Made by a program: the position numbers and the translations under genes. A DNA stretch of 64,000 bases from Hymenobacter sp. BT730 (GTDB lineage Bacteria > Bacteroidota > Bacteroidia > Cytophagales > Hymenobacteraceae), in contig NZ_JAUOFB010000001.1 of assembly GCF_030542105.1 (NCBI RefSeq), forward strand, positions 372,001 through 436,000. The letters run 5' to 3'. The stretch's first letter is position 1. Each line of letters begins with the position of its first letter. Below are positions 40,195 through 48,671 of the stretch, one piece after another. The notes below the pieces were generated by a model. It worked only from the letters and a program-made list of their open reading frames with translations. It was not told the DNA's origin and ran no database searches.

Positions 40195-41580
40195 ATGGCC
40201 AAACTAAAGACCCTTTATTTCTGCCAGAACTGCGGAGCGCAATCCGTGAAGTGGATTGGCCGCTGCCCCTCCTGCGGCGAGTGGAATACCTACGTGGAGG
40301 AAGTGGTGCAGAAAGAAGACACCCAGGCGGCCGGCTCCTGGAAAACCCCGGCCGCTGCCAGTACCACCAAAGTATCCAAGCCGCGCCCCGTCAGTGAGAT
40401 ACATTATGAAGAAGAGCCCCGCATCATTACCCACGATGGCGAGCTAAACCGTGTGCTGGGTGGTGGCTTAGTGCCCGGCTCCCTGGTGCTCATCGGCGGC
40501 GAGCCCGGCATCGGCAAAAGCACCCTGATGCTGCAAATTGCCATGCAGCTGCGGCAGCTGAAAGTGCTGTATGTGTCGGGCGAGGAAAGTGAGCAGCAGA
40601 TTAAGATGCGCGCCGAGCGCCTCATCGGCGACCAGCACCCAGGCTGCTATATCCTTACCGAAACTAACACCCAGAATATCTTCAAGCAGATAGACCAGCT
40701 GCAGCCCAACATCGTGGTCATCGACTCCATTCAAACGCTGCATTCGGGGCTGGTAGAGTCGGGGGCGGGCTCCGTGAGCCAGGTGCGGGAGTGCACCCAG
40801 GAGCTGCTGAAATACGCCAAGGAAACCGGCGTACCAGTCTTGCTCATCGGCCACATCACCAAAGACGGCTCCATTGCCGGCCCCAAGATTCTGGAGCACA
40901 TGGTAGATACTGTGCTGCAGTTTGAGGGCGACCGGCACCTCTCGTACCGCATTCTACGCACCATCAAAAACCGCTTCGGATCTACTTCGGAGCTGGGTAT
41001 TTATGAGATGCAGGGCTCAGGACTGCGGCAGGTGAGCAACCCCTCGGAAATTCTGCTTTCGCAGCGCACCGAGACGCTGAGTGGCATGGCCATTGGGGCA
41101 ACGCTGGAAGGCAACCGCCCGCTCCTGGTAGAAGTGCAGGCTCTGGTAACGCCCGCCACCTACGGCACGCCCCAGCGCAGCAGCACCGGCTTTGATGCCA
41201 AGCGCCTGCAGATGCTGCTGGCCGTGCTGGAGAAGCGCAGCGGTCTGCGCCTGGGTCAGCACGACGTGTTCCTGAACATTGCCGGCGGCCTGCGCCTCGA
41301 CGACCCTGCCCTGGACCTGGCCGTATGCGCGGCCGTAGTTTCCTCGCTGAATGATATTCCGCTGTCCGGCGAGACCTGTCTGGCAGCTGAGGTAGGGCTG
41401 AGCGGCGAAATCCGGGCGGTGAGCCGGCTGGATCAGCGTCTGTCCGAAGCGGAAAAGCTAGGCTTTGGGGAAATGTATATCTCCCAGTTTAATGCCCGGG
41501 GGCTTGATCTGGGCCGATTCGGCATCCGCGTGCACCCGGTGGGACGTCTGGATGAGGTGCTCAGTGGTTTATTTGGGTAA
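40195..41580 (+). CDS. radA: DNA repair protein RadA
   Basis: A 461-residue RecA-like ATPase that helps process recombination intermediates and branch migration. Parts in order: the zinc finger C10-C13-C24-C27, Walker A GEPGIGKST at 102-110, Walker B VVIDSIQTL in the middle, the RadA-specific KNRFG motif near 260, and a C-terminal Lon-protease-like domain (GGLRLDDPALDLAV) lacking protease activity. The ATG at 40195 gives the family N-terminus (MAKLKTLYFCQNCG); upstream starts are longer than the family. Monocistronic. Confidence 0.97.
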   Translation: MAKLKTLYFCQNCGAQSVKWIGRCPSCGEWNTYVEEVVQKEDTQAAGSWKTPAAASTTKVSKPRPVSEIHYEEEPRIITHDGELNRVLGGGLVPGSLVLIGGEPGIGKSTLMLQIAMQLRQLKVLYVSGEESEQQIKMRAERLIGDQHPGCYILTETNTQNIFKQIDQLQPNIVVIDSIQTLHSGLVESGAGSVSQVRECTQELLKYAKETGVPVLLIGHITKDGSIAGPKILEHMVDTVLQFEGDRHLSYRILRTIKNRFGSTSELGIYEMQGSGLRQVSNPSEILLSQRTETLSGMAIGATLEGNRPLLVEVQALVTPATYGTPQRSSTGFDAKRLQMLLAVLEKRSGLRLGQHDVFLNIAGGLRLDDPALDLAVCAAVVSSLNDIPLSGETCLAAEVGLSGEIRAVSRLDQRLSEAEKLGFGEMYISQFNARGLDLGRFGIRVHPVGRLDEVLSGLFG

Positions 41581-41679
41581 AAACCGGCAAACAGCCGCGT
41601 AGGCAAGAGGTTACAAAAAAAGTGACATTGCTGATAGGACTTTCTCAACCCAAATGCCTTATCTTCGGTATCTAAATTG

Positions 41680-41740
41680 ACTTTTCCCGCGAAAAATCAG
41701 AGAGTGTGCCATCCGGGCCTGGGCAGATTCGCGGGAAAGT
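41680..41740. other. Inverted repeat upstream of the TlpA-like gene
   Basis: ACTTTTCCCGCGAA (41680-41693) and TTCGCGGGAAAGT (41728-41740) pair over 12-13 bases around a 34-nt loop. It may be an operator or mRNA structure before the gene at 41792. No promoter box of the TAnnTTTG type was found beside it. Confidence 0.35.
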
Positions 41741-41791
41741 TCAGTTTAAGCTCCTTGTTGTAAGCGCCGTACTACCCCGATATACGTTCTA

Positions 41792-43243
41792 ATGGCATTC
41801 TCCTTCCGCATAGCTGCCAGCTGTTTGGTAGCGGCGCTTCTGGCGCCGCTGGCTAGCTGGGCCCAGGGCACCGTCACGCTCACCGGTAAAATCAGCAACC
41901 AAAGCAGTGATACCATTGCCATTTCGGTGCGCGATAATCCCTTGCAGGCCAATGAGCAGCTGACCTACGCCCGCGTCGACAGCAAAGGCGAGTTCCGGCT
42001 GGCTCTGAAAGTTGACGGCCCCACCCGCGCCGACCTGGTGTACGGTGACGATGTAACAGCGCTGTTTGTAGAGCCCGGCAATGCGTTAGAAATCAAGTTT
42101 AAAGGGTCCGATATGGCGGGCTCCATCCGCTTTAAAGGCAAAGGGGCGGAGGCCAACACCTTCCTCTCGGAAATGGATGAGCGGTTTGTGGAAAATGATG
42201 GTTTTCAGGTGCTGCCGGAAAATATCATGCTTTACGAGCCCGGCTTCCTGGATTTTCTGAGCTACCGCCGGAAGGCAGAAGATAAATTTCTGGAGGAAAA
42301 TGAAGAAGGTCTGTCGCAAGCCTTCATCAACTACGTAAAGGCCGAAATTGCCTATACCTATGCCAACGACCGGCTGACTTTCCAGGACCTGCGTGAGCAG
42401 GTAGTAGCCACCGAAGGGCGCCTGAAAATGTCGCCTACTTATTATGATTTCCTGAAGGAGCCGAAGCTGATTAATGAGGCCTCGGCGGTGCAGAACGAAA
42501 TGTATCAGGAGTTCCTGCTCAACTATATTCACTACGAGGCACAGAGCCAGAGCCACCAGCGCTCCGACCCTGATTTTTACCAGGTGTGCTACGAGCTGGC
42601 TAAAGAGAAGCTTTCTGGTGCTGCCCGGCCGCTGGTACTGGGGCGCATCATGCAGGAGTCATTCCGCTTCGGCCACATCAAACTTTCTCAGGCCATGCTC
42701 AGCGACTTCCGCTCGCTGCCGGAGTCGGGCAAGTATCTGCCCGCCCTTCAGGCCGATTTTGATGCGCACAAGTCCTTTTCCATTGGGGCGCAGGCACCTG
42801 ATTTCAAGCTGGTTACTGCTAAGGGGGACTCCGTTTCCCTGCGCAGCTTTGCCGGCAAGCTGGTGTATATCAATTTCTGGAAAACCACCAGCGGCCTGTG
42901 TCTGCGGGATTTGCCCTATGCACAAGACCTGGCTAAGAAGTTTGAAGGCAAAAACATTGTGTTCCTCAATATTGCCTTTGATGAAAACGAGCCGGCCTGG
43001 CGCCAGCTGGTAGTTAGCAAGAAGCTGCCCGGCGTGCACGTGCGTGCTTCCGGCGGTCTGCGCTCGGCCCTGGCCCGCGCCTACGCTTTGGATAACGTGC
43101 CCAGCTACATGCTGCTGGCGGAGGATGGTACCTTCCTGAATACCAAGCCTAAACGCCTCAGTAGCCACGCTGCCGTAGAGGAAATCAAGGAGTCTTTTGG
43201 TAAGGCCGCGCTATACACCAGCACTGCTGAAATCAAGAAATAA
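41792..43243 (+). CDS. TlpA-like thioredoxin-fold protein with one missing active-site cysteine
   Basis: A 483-residue exported protein with signal peptide (cleavage near SWAQ). The N-terminal ~130 residues look like the DUF4369 domain found before periplasmic TlpA/AhpC proteins in Bacteroidota. A helical region follows, and the last ~150 residues are thioredoxin-like: IGAQAPDFKLVTAKGDSVSL, then VYINFWKTTSGLC, then a cis-Pro in NVPSYML. The usual WCxxC here reads TSGLC: position 367 is Ser and only C370 remains. It is therefore unlikely to act as a standard disulfide reductase. The terminator at 43268 follows. Confidence 0.85.
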   Translation: MAFSFRIAASCLVAALLAPLASWAQGTVTLTGKISNQSSDTIAISVRDNPLQANEQLTYARVDSKGEFRLALKVDGPTRADLVYGDDVTALFVEPGNALEIKFKGSDMAGSIRFKGKGAEANTFLSEMDERFVENDGFQVLPENIMLYEPGFLDFLSYRRKAEDKFLEENEEGLSQAFINYVKAEIAYTYANDRLTFQDLREQVVATEGRLKMSPTYYDFLKEPKLINEASAVQNEMYQEFLLNYIHYEAQSQSHQRSDPDFYQVCYELAKEKLSGAARPLVLGRIMQESFRFGHIKLSQAMLSDFRSLPESGKYLPALQADFDAHKSFSIGAQAPDFKLVTAKGDSVSLRSFAGKLVYINFWKTTSGLCLRDLPYAQDLAKKFEGKNIVFLNIAFDENEPAWRQLVVSKKLPGVHVRASGGLRSALARAYALDNVPSYMLLAEDGTFLNTKPKRLSSHAAVEEIKESFGKAALYTSTAEIKK

Positions 43244-43267
43244 CGGTTGGCCATCGGGCCTCCGCAA

Positions 43268-43301
43268 ACGCCTTCCGACGTAGTTGGAAGGCGTTTTTTA
43301 T
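43268..43301 (+). terminator. Terminator after the TlpA-like gene
   Basis: ACGCCTTCC and GGAAGGCGT (9-bp stem, 9-nt loop) followed by TTTTTTATA; 25 nt after the stop codon. Confidence 0.9.
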
Positions 43302-43420
43302 AATCCGTATTTCAGAAGGTCCGGGTCTTGTGCCCATAACCTTCGGCAGCTGGTAAGGGTTATGAGGGCTGAAAACGGAGTGGCCCGGCTTTGCGCTGCA
43401 TTCCCGACCTTTACCCGCCT

Positions 43421-44440
43421 ATGCGCTCCACCGTTCTTGATGGCCTGAATTTCCTGTCGAAGCTGACCCCGCGCCGTGCGCTGAATACGGCGCAGGTAGT
43501 GGGCGGCTATGCCCTGAGCAAGCTTACGGGCAAGGCCCGGCACTGGGGGCTGCCGCTGGCGCTTTCCTTTGAGCCCACCACCAGCTGCAACCTGCGCTGC
43601 CCGGAGTGCCCCAGCGGGCTGCGTTCCTTCACGCGCCCCACCGGCATGCTACCCGATGACCTGTTCAAGCGCACCATTGATGAGGTAGCCTCCCGGCTCT
43701 GGTACCTGATTTTCTACTTTCAGGGCGAGCCTTATCTGCACCCACATTTCCTGGAGTTGGTGAAATACGCCGCCGATAAAGGCATTTACACGGCCACCAG
43801 CACCAACGCCCACTACCTCAACGACCAGAACGCCCGTCGCACCGTGGAGTCCGGCCTCGACCGGCTGATTATCTCCCTGGATGGCACCACACAGGAGGTC
43901 TATCAGCAATACCGCGTGGGCGGTAAGCTGGACAAGGTGCTGGAAGGCACGAAGAACATTATCAAGTGGCGCAAAGAGCTGAAATCGACCACGCCGCGAG
44001 TAGTGTTTCAGTTTCTGGTAGTGCGCCCCAACGAGCATCAAATGGAAGATGCCAAAGCGCTGGCCAAAGATTTGGGCGTGGATGACGTGTGGTTTAAAAC
44101 CGCCCAGATCTACGACTACGCCCAAGGCTCCCCGCTCATCCCCACTATCGACTACTATTCCCGCTACGAGAACAACAACGGCACCTGGAGCATCAAGAAC
44201 AAGCTGCTGAATCACTGCTGGAAAATGTGGCACAGCTGCGTGATTACCTGGGACGGGCTGGTGGTGCCCTGCTGCTTTGATAAAGACGCCGAGTACCGCC
44301 TCGGTGACCTGCAGCAGCAAACCTTCCGGGGCCTGTGGCACGGCCCCAAATACCAACAGTTCCGTGCCTCATTACTGAAGGGGCGTGACCAGATTGAGAT
44401 GTGCCGCAACTGCACTGAAGGTACGCGCGTGTGGGGCTGA
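43421..44440 (+). CDS. Radical SAM protein with SPASM-like C-terminal domain
   Basis: A 339-residue radical S-adenosylmethionine enzyme. The canonical iron-sulfur motif CNLRCPEC gives C56, C60 and C63 (CxxxCxxC). A SPASM-like region follows in the C-terminal quarter with cysteines in NHCWKMWHSC, VPCC and MCRNC. Related enzymes modify ribosomally made peptides, or act in cofactor or oligosaccharide synthesis. No precursor-peptide gene was found beside it. The ATG at 43421 is chosen over a TTG ten codons earlier. It is followed by an MscS gene after a 73-nt gap. Confidence 0.87.
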   Translation: MRSTVLDGLNFLSKLTPRRALNTAQVVGGYALSKLTGKARHWGLPLALSFEPTTSCNLRCPECPSGLRSFTRPTGMLPDDLFKRTIDEVASRLWYLIFYFQGEPYLHPHFLELVKYAADKGIYTATSTNAHYLNDQNARRTVESGLDRLIISLDGTTQEVYQQYRVGGKLDKVLEGTKNIIKWRKELKSTTPRVVFQFLVVRPNEHQMEDAKALAKDLGVDDVWFKTAQIYDYAQGSPLIPTIDYYSRYENNNGTWSIKNKLLNHCWKMWHSCVITWDGLVVPCCFDKDAEYRLGDLQQQTFRGLWHGPKYQQFRASLLKGRDQIEMCRNCTEGTRVWG

Positions 44441-44513
44441 TTCTTGCCGGCCGGCTGCCACTTTTTGCCGCGCTGCTTCGTATGAGGGCGGATAGAACTG
44501 TCTGAACCACCGT

Positions 44514-45386
44514 ATGCTTGAAGTAAACAAGGCTTTTTCCCTGTTAGGGACAAAGCTGCTTTCCTGGTTTCGCCAGGGTGTGATGCTGTTGCCCAATGTG
44601 CTGATTGGGGCCGTTGTTTTAGTTATCACCTTTTTTGTAGCGCGGCTGGTGCGCCGGCTGGTGGCCGATGTGCTGAAGCGGGTTTCGCACAGCGAGGCTA
44701 TCAACGATTTAGTATCGGCAGTAGCCTACCTGGTTACGCTGCTGCTGGGCGTATTCTTTGTGCTGGGTATTCTGAACCTGGATAAAACCGTTACCTCCCT
44801 GCTGGCGGGCGTCGGGATTATTGGCCTGGCCCTGGGCTTTGCCTTTCAGGACATTGCCGCCAACTTCATTGCCGGCGTTATCATTGCCATTCAGCGGCCC
44901 TTTAATGTGGGAGATACGGTGCAGACTACTACCTTTTTTGGGGTGGTAGAGCACATCAGCCTCCGCACCGTGGAAATCCGGCAGGTAACAGGGGAGTTAG
45001 TGCGTGTGCCCAACAAAAGCGTGTTTGAGAATGCCCTGATTAACTTCTCGGCCAACCGTTTCCGCCGCGTGGATATTGATGGCGGCGTACGGCACGACTC
45101 CGACCTGGAACACGTGCGCCAGGTAGCTCTGGAAGCTATTTCTCAATTGCCGCATTTGGCGCCGGACAAACCAGTGCAGCTCATGTTTACCGCCTTCACC
45201 AATGATGCTGTCACCTTTCAGCTGCGCTTTTGGATTCTGCACTCCAAGCAGATTGAATACGTAGGGGCCAAAAGCGACGCCATTATTGCCCTGAAGCGGG
45301 CCTTTGACGAGGCCGATATTTCCCTGGCCGGGCCCGACAGCAGTTCGGCGGCCGCCTCCAAGGAAAAGAAAACGGCCCAGCAGTAA
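44514..45386 (+). CDS. Mechanosensitive ion channel of the MscS family
   Basis: A 290-residue small-conductance mechanosensitive channel that releases osmolytes under hypo-osmotic stress. Three membrane helices lie at about residues 22-45, 62-86 and 92-125. The third contains the glycine/alanine-rich pore line GVGIIGLALGFAFQDIAANFIAG. The beta domain follows (RPFNVGDTVQ, VRVPNKSVFENALINF), and the C-terminus is polar with Ala/Ser. Its stop codon lies inside a perfect 19-bp palindrome shared with the convergent neighbour. Confidence 0.93.
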   Translation: MLEVNKAFSLLGTKLLSWFRQGVMLLPNVLIGAVVLVITFFVARLVRRLVADVLKRVSHSEAINDLVSAVAYLVTLLLGVFFVLGILNLDKTVTSLLAGVGIIGLALGFAFQDIAANFIAGVIIAIQRPFNVGDTVQTTTFFGVVEHISLRTVEIRQVTGELVRVPNKSVFENALINFSANRFRRVDIDGGVRHDSDLEHVRQVALEAISQLPHLAPDKPVQLMFTAFTNDAVTFQLRFWILHSKQIEYVGAKSDAIIALKRAFDEADISLAGPDSSSAAASKEKKTAQQ

Positions 45387-45425
45387 ACGATTAGCGCGCA
45401 GCTTTGGCTGCGCGCTAATCGTTTA
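45384..45425. terminator. Perfect 19-bp palindromic terminator overlapping two stop codons
   Basis: Bases 45384-45402 pair perfectly with 45407-45425 around the loop TTTG. The plus-strand stop TAA (45384-45386) and the minus-strand stop (45423-45425) form the outer ends of the stem. No long T-run follows on either side. Confidence 0.75.
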
Positions 45426-46718
45426 GTATACCCAGGGATAGAGGTCTGGGGGCGTGTGCTCGTCGGCGTGGATGGGCAGCGGGTGCAGGGCTTTGGTTTT
45501 ATCCAGGAACAGAAACGCGTCGTAACGCTCCGGCAGGATGGAGGGCACATAGTTGCCAAACCGCTCAAACTGCGGGCGGTATACTACGCCAATAGCCCGG
45601 TGACCAATGGGCTGCTGCAGAATAGGCAGCGGGCTTAGCTCCGCCGATAACAGCAAGGCATTTTCGCCGTTAAGCTGCTGGTGCAGCAGATTTTCCCAGG
45701 AGCCCGCCGGGGCCTCGGGCACAGGCATTTTTTCCGGAGTAGCGCCCCACTTTTTACCCGCCACTACGGAGCCCTGGTAGGAGCCAAAGCCCACGGCAAA
45801 CACCTTGTTGCGGCCATACTTCTCACGGGCCAGCTGGCCTACGTTCACGGAGCCGTCGCGGGGCATATCGGTATAGCGCGCGTCCCCGATGTGCGTGTTG
45901 TGCTCCCAGATAATGGCTTTGCTGTCGGGGCCGTGCAGGTCAAGCAGGCGGGTGAGGGTTTCCATCATGTGCTGGTCGCGCACGTTCCAGGAGGCCGAGC
46001 CGCCCTGAATCATGGCGCGGTAGTAGCGCTCGGCATTCACAGCCACCAGCGCATTCTGCTCAGCGTTGAATTTCTGCTCCCGGGCCAGCAGGCCACCAGG
46101 GGTCTGTGCCGAAATCTGCTTGCGCAGGGCCTGCAGCATTTCCGTCACTTCATCCTCGCAGTCCTGGCGCACATAGGCTACGGACTCGGCGTATTCCTGC
46201 GGGTCGTTGCCGAAAGGCTCAAAGCAGCGGAACGCCCGGTGCGCGGCCTCTACCGCGCCGTCGCCCTGCTTTTCCACGTACCGCATAATCTCCTGCAAGG
46301 AGTCCCAGAGGCTGTACACATCCAGCCCGTAAAAGCCAATGCGCTGCTCCGCAGGAACCTTGCGGTTGAACTGGTGCAGCCAATCCACCAGCGCCGAAAT
46401 TTCCCAGTTGCCCCACATCCAGGTGGGCCAGCGGTTAAAGGTCTGGAGCAGGCGGGAGGCCGAGCCGTAGGTTACTTCGTCCTGCTTAATGGCCGCATTC
46501 ACCTCAAAGCAGTCAGGCCAGTCACCTTCCACGGCAATAAACTGAAAGCCTTTTTCCTTGATAAGCCGCTTGCTCAGGGCAGTGCGCCAAGTGTAATACT
46601 CATGCGTTCCATGGGAGGCCTCCCCCAGCAGCACAATACGGGCATCACCAACGGCTTCCAGCAAAGGGTCTAGGTTGGCGGTGGAATGCAGCGGATGGGT
46701 AGGGAGGAGAGTCTTCAT
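45423..46718 (-). CDS. Erythromycin esterase family protein
   Basis: A 432-residue hydrolase of the erythromycin-esterase superfamily. The ATG at 46718 gives MKTLLPTHPL. Core motifs are VLLGEASHGTHEYY (near 28-41) with catalytic-type Glu and His, and FIAVEGDWPDCFEVN (~62-76). Further on are GFYGLDVYSLWDS and IIWEHNTHIGDARYTDM, carrying the second conserved histidine. The C-terminal half includes RAIGVVYRPQFERFGNYVPS, typical of chromosomal members. Most environmental homologues are not resistance determinants, and the natural substrate is unknown. It is convergent with mscS. Confidence 0.88.
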   Translation of the reverse strand: MKTLLPTHPLHSTANLDPLLEAVGDARIVLLGEASHGTHEYYTWRTALSKRLIKEKGFQFIAVEGDWPDCFEVNAAIKQDEVTYGSASRLLQTFNRWPTWMWGNWEISALVDWLHQFNRKVPAEQRIGFYGLDVYSLWDSLQEIMRYVEKQGDGAVEAAHRAFRCFEPFGNDPQEYAESVAYVRQDCEDEVTEMLQALRKQISAQTPGGLLAREQKFNAEQNALVAVNAERYYRAMIQGGSASWNVRDQHMMETLTRLLDLHGPDSKAIIWEHNTHIGDARYTDMPRDGSVNVGQLAREKYGRNKVFAVGFGSYQGSVVAGKKWGATPEKMPVPEAPAGSWENLLHQQLNGENALLLSAELSPLPILQQPIGHRAIGVVYRPQFERFGNYVPSILPERYDAFLFLDKTKALHPLPIHADEHTPPDLYPWVY

Positions 46719-46748
46719 GGTTGAGGTTGACTGGGGCGGAAACAAGCA

Positions 46749-46777
46749 AGTGCGCTGCAACGGGGTTGCAGCGCACT
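46749..46777 (-). terminator. Terminator of the 113-residue gene
   Basis: AGTGCGCTGCAA and TTGCAGCGCACT form a 12-bp stem with the loop CGGGG. On the minus strand it is followed by TGCTTGTTTCC. It lies 30 nt past the stop of the gene ending at 46807. Confidence 0.65.
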
Positions 46778-46806
46778 CGGTCAGACATCAGACTAGGCTG
46801 ACGAGC

Positions 46807-47148
46807 TTATTTGTGGCTCTTGTCCAGGTTTTTGCCCAGATCTTCTACCTGCTTCAGGAATTCTAGGGCGTCGGTGTCGCCGTAGGTGCCGTAAGCGGAG
46901 GAAATAGTGCCGCGCACACCATCGGAGGTTTCCAGGGCGTACAGAATAGACATATCATCGGGGTTGCTTTCGCCCTCAAAGCGGTAAAAGTCTACAATGG
47001 TTACCTGGTCGGGGGCATAGCTTTTAGCAGATTCTTCACTAATCGTGTGCAGCCGGCCATCGGTTACGCGGAAGTCGGCGGTAAAGCCTTCACTGTTGAG
47101 GCGTTTTTCCACGTTGATGAGGGACCGTTCTTCTTCTTTGTCTTGCAT
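46807..47148 (-). CDS. Small conserved Bacteroidota protein of unknown function
   Basis: A 113-residue acidic cytosolic protein from ATG 47148; 20 upstream residues of the open frame are hydrophobic and not used. The text FRVTDGRLHTISEES...DFYRFEGESNPDDMSILYALE matches a small family of Bacteroidota proteins that databases often name phosphoribosylpyrophosphate synthetase. It has none of the motifs or the size of that enzyme, so the name should not be used. The actual role is unknown. It stands alone between the erythromycin-esterase-like gene and a small membrane protein gene. Confidence 0.75.
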   Translation of the reverse strand: MQDKEEERSLINVEKRLNSEGFTADFRVTDGRLHTISEESAKSYAPDQVTIVDFYRFEGESNPDDMSILYALETSDGVRGTISSAYGTYGDTDALEFLKQVEDLGKNLDKSHK

Positions 47149-47197
47149 GGGAAAGGGCGTTTGGTATGTAGGGAGAGCAAAAGCGAAGGGAAAAGAA

Positions 47198-47234
47198 AAT
47201 CCCCGCATCGGCTATACGTAGCCAATGCGGGGAC
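47198..47234 (-). terminator. Terminator of the small Cys-rich membrane protein gene
   Basis: TCCCCGCAT and ATGCGGGGA outer stem with an inner GGCTA/TAGCC stem around TACG. On the minus strand it is followed by TTTTCTTTTCCC. Confidence 0.75.
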
Positions 47235-47264
47235 AGGTTGTTTTAAATCTAGGGTAGTCGGCTG

Positions 47265-47462
47265 TTACCGGGCCGCCTGGCGGCTGGCCGCGGCCTCAAT
47301 GGTTTTTTGCAGGCGGTCTACATCAATAACCGAGCAGGCGCTGCCGCATCCTTTGGCGCAACCCTGAGCGGTTTTATCGAAGAAGGCGCGCCAGAAGATG
47401 CGGCCTACATAAAAGGCGGCGCCGGCAAAAAGCAGGGCTATGATGAGGTATTGTATCCACAT
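47265..47462 (-). CDS. Small Cys-rich single-span membrane protein (FeoB-associated-like)
   Basis: A 65-residue protein: an N-terminal membrane helix (MWIQYLIIALLFAGAAFYVGR, residues 1-21), a short basic loop, then CAKGCGSAC (three cysteines) and a polar helix. It resembles the FeoB-associated Cys-rich membrane proteins, which have the same helix plus Cys-Gly motif, but no feoA/feoB is nearby. The ATG at 47462 is used because longer starts add a non-matching basic segment that overlaps the next gene. It lies 34 nt after the inositol phosphatase gene on the same strand. Confidence 0.7.
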   Translation of the reverse strand: MWIQYLIIALLFAGAAFYVGRIFWRAFFDKTAQGCAKGCGSACSVIDVDRLQKTIEAAASRQAAR

Positions 47463-47496
47463 GATGGTCACAAAACTACGAAGCCAAAGAAAAAGT

Positions 47497-48324
47497 TTAG
47501 GCAGGCGTGTGCGCCGGCCAGTATTCCCCAATTACCTCCTGCATCTCGGCGTGGACGGCGGTATTGGAGGCTACTACTTCCCGTCCGAAGATGGGGTCAC
47601 CGTCGTGTAGGAACTGCGTGACGTGGCCGCCCGCCTCGCGCACCAGCAGAATACCGGCAGCTACGTCGTATGAGTTAATGTTGAACTCGAAATACCCATC
47701 AAAGCGGCCAGCAGCTACCCATGCCAGGTCGATGGCGGCGGAGCCTACGCGGCGCACACCGTTGGTGCGGCGCATAAACTCCTTCAGGATGGGTAAGTAG
47801 GTGTCGATGCGGTTGAAGTTGCTGTAGGGGAAGCCCGTGGCAATGAGGGAGTGGTTCAGGTCCTGGGTGGTGGAAACCCGGATGGGCTGCTCATTGCAGA
47901 AGGCCCCGCCGCCGCGCACGGCCCGGAAGCATTCCTTTTGATTGACTTCGTAAATCACCCCAATCACCAACTCAGCGCCTTGCATCAAAGCAACGCTCAC
48001 AGAGTAGATAGGCAGGCCGTGGATGAAGTTAGTAGTGCCGTCCAGGGGGTCAATAATCCAGGTCAGCTCGGTGCCGGCGCTGGTGGCCTGGCTGCTGCCG
48101 CCGGTGGTGCCTTCCTCAGTAATGAAGCCAGCCTCAGGCAGTAGCTCCCGCAAGCCAGCAACCAGCAGCTTTTCCGCTTCCTGATCTACGTAGGAGACCA
48201 TATCGTGCAGGCCTTTGTGCTGGATGCGGCCCCGGTCGAAGGTGGCGGCTTCCTGATGAATGAACTGGCCGGCCCGGCGGGCTACCTCGGCTACTTGGAG
48301 GCTAAGTTGGTTGAAATCAATCAT
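47497..48324 (-). CDS. Inositol monophosphatase family protein
   Basis: A 275-residue Mg-dependent phosphatase of the IMPase/SuhB family. The metal-binding motifs are FITEEGT (Glu), WIIDPLDGTTNFIHGLP (near 86-102) and the C-terminal RRVGSAAIDLAWVAAGRFDGYFE. It could act on inositol phosphate or related sugar phosphates, or as a SuhB-like RNA-polymerase-associated factor; sequence does not decide. The ATG at 48324 overlaps the upstream gene's stop by 4 nt, so translation is coupled. It is part of the rsmI-lnt operon. Confidence 0.9.
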   Translation of the reverse strand: MIDFNQLSLQVAEVARRAGQFIHQEAATFDRGRIQHKGLHDMVSYVDQEAEKLLVAGLRELLPEAGFITEEGTTGGSSQATSAGTELTWIIDPLDGTTNFIHGLPIYSVSVALMQGAELVIGVIYEVNQKECFRAVRGGGAFCNEQPIRVSTTQDLNHSLIATGFPYSNFNRIDTYLPILKEFMRRTNGVRRVGSAAIDLAWVAAGRFDGYFEFNINSYDVAAGILLVREAGGHVTQFLHDGDPIFGREVVASNTAVHAEMQEVIGEYWPAHTPA

Positions 48325-48671
48325 AGTTTTTGTGTGGGTGAAAAGGCTCCCCATTCGTTGTTTACAAGCTTTTCAAACTGGCCCCACTGCGGCTGGTTTT
48401 CTGCCCGCCCCTTTACGCGGACTGGCGTTATCCAATCCTGCTGACAATCCTCTAACGGGTCTGCAATGAATTGCCAGTCAGAGGATGTCACTCCATATTC
48501 TTTAGCAGTAGCTTCCGCATCGGCGACTTTTTCAAACCAATAGTCCCATAAAGAGCCGCTGTCCTCTAGCGTGTTATAGCCAAATAAGTAAACGCCATTG
48601 TCTCCATCGGCATGAATCATTAGCCGCACTACTTCCGACGTTGGCGCTGCCACTTGGGCTATTTTTCTCAT
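48321..48671 (-). CDS. Hypothetical protein in the lnt operon
   Basis: A 116-residue protein of unknown function, from ATG 48671; the longer frame lies inside lnt and is discarded. The sequence is acidic with several tryptophans (LWDYWFEKVADAEATAKEYGV, DWITPV), which would suit a small immunity-like or regulatory fold, but no family is recognised. It overlaps the lnt stop by 4 nt (48668-48671) and its own stop overlaps the inositol phosphatase start by 4 nt. It is thus tightly coupled between two conserved genes. Confidence 0.72.
   Translation of the reverse strand: MRKIAQVAAPTSEVVRLMIHADGDNGVYLFGYNTLEDSGSLWDYWFEKVADAEATAKEYGVTSSDWQFIADPLEDCQQDWITPVRVKGRAENQPQWGQFEKLVNNEWGAFSPTQKL

Noticed and set aside
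45681-46673. A 330-codon plus-strand frame inside the erythromycin-esterase-like gene
   Set aside because: It lacks any domain; the minus-strand protein has all family motifs.
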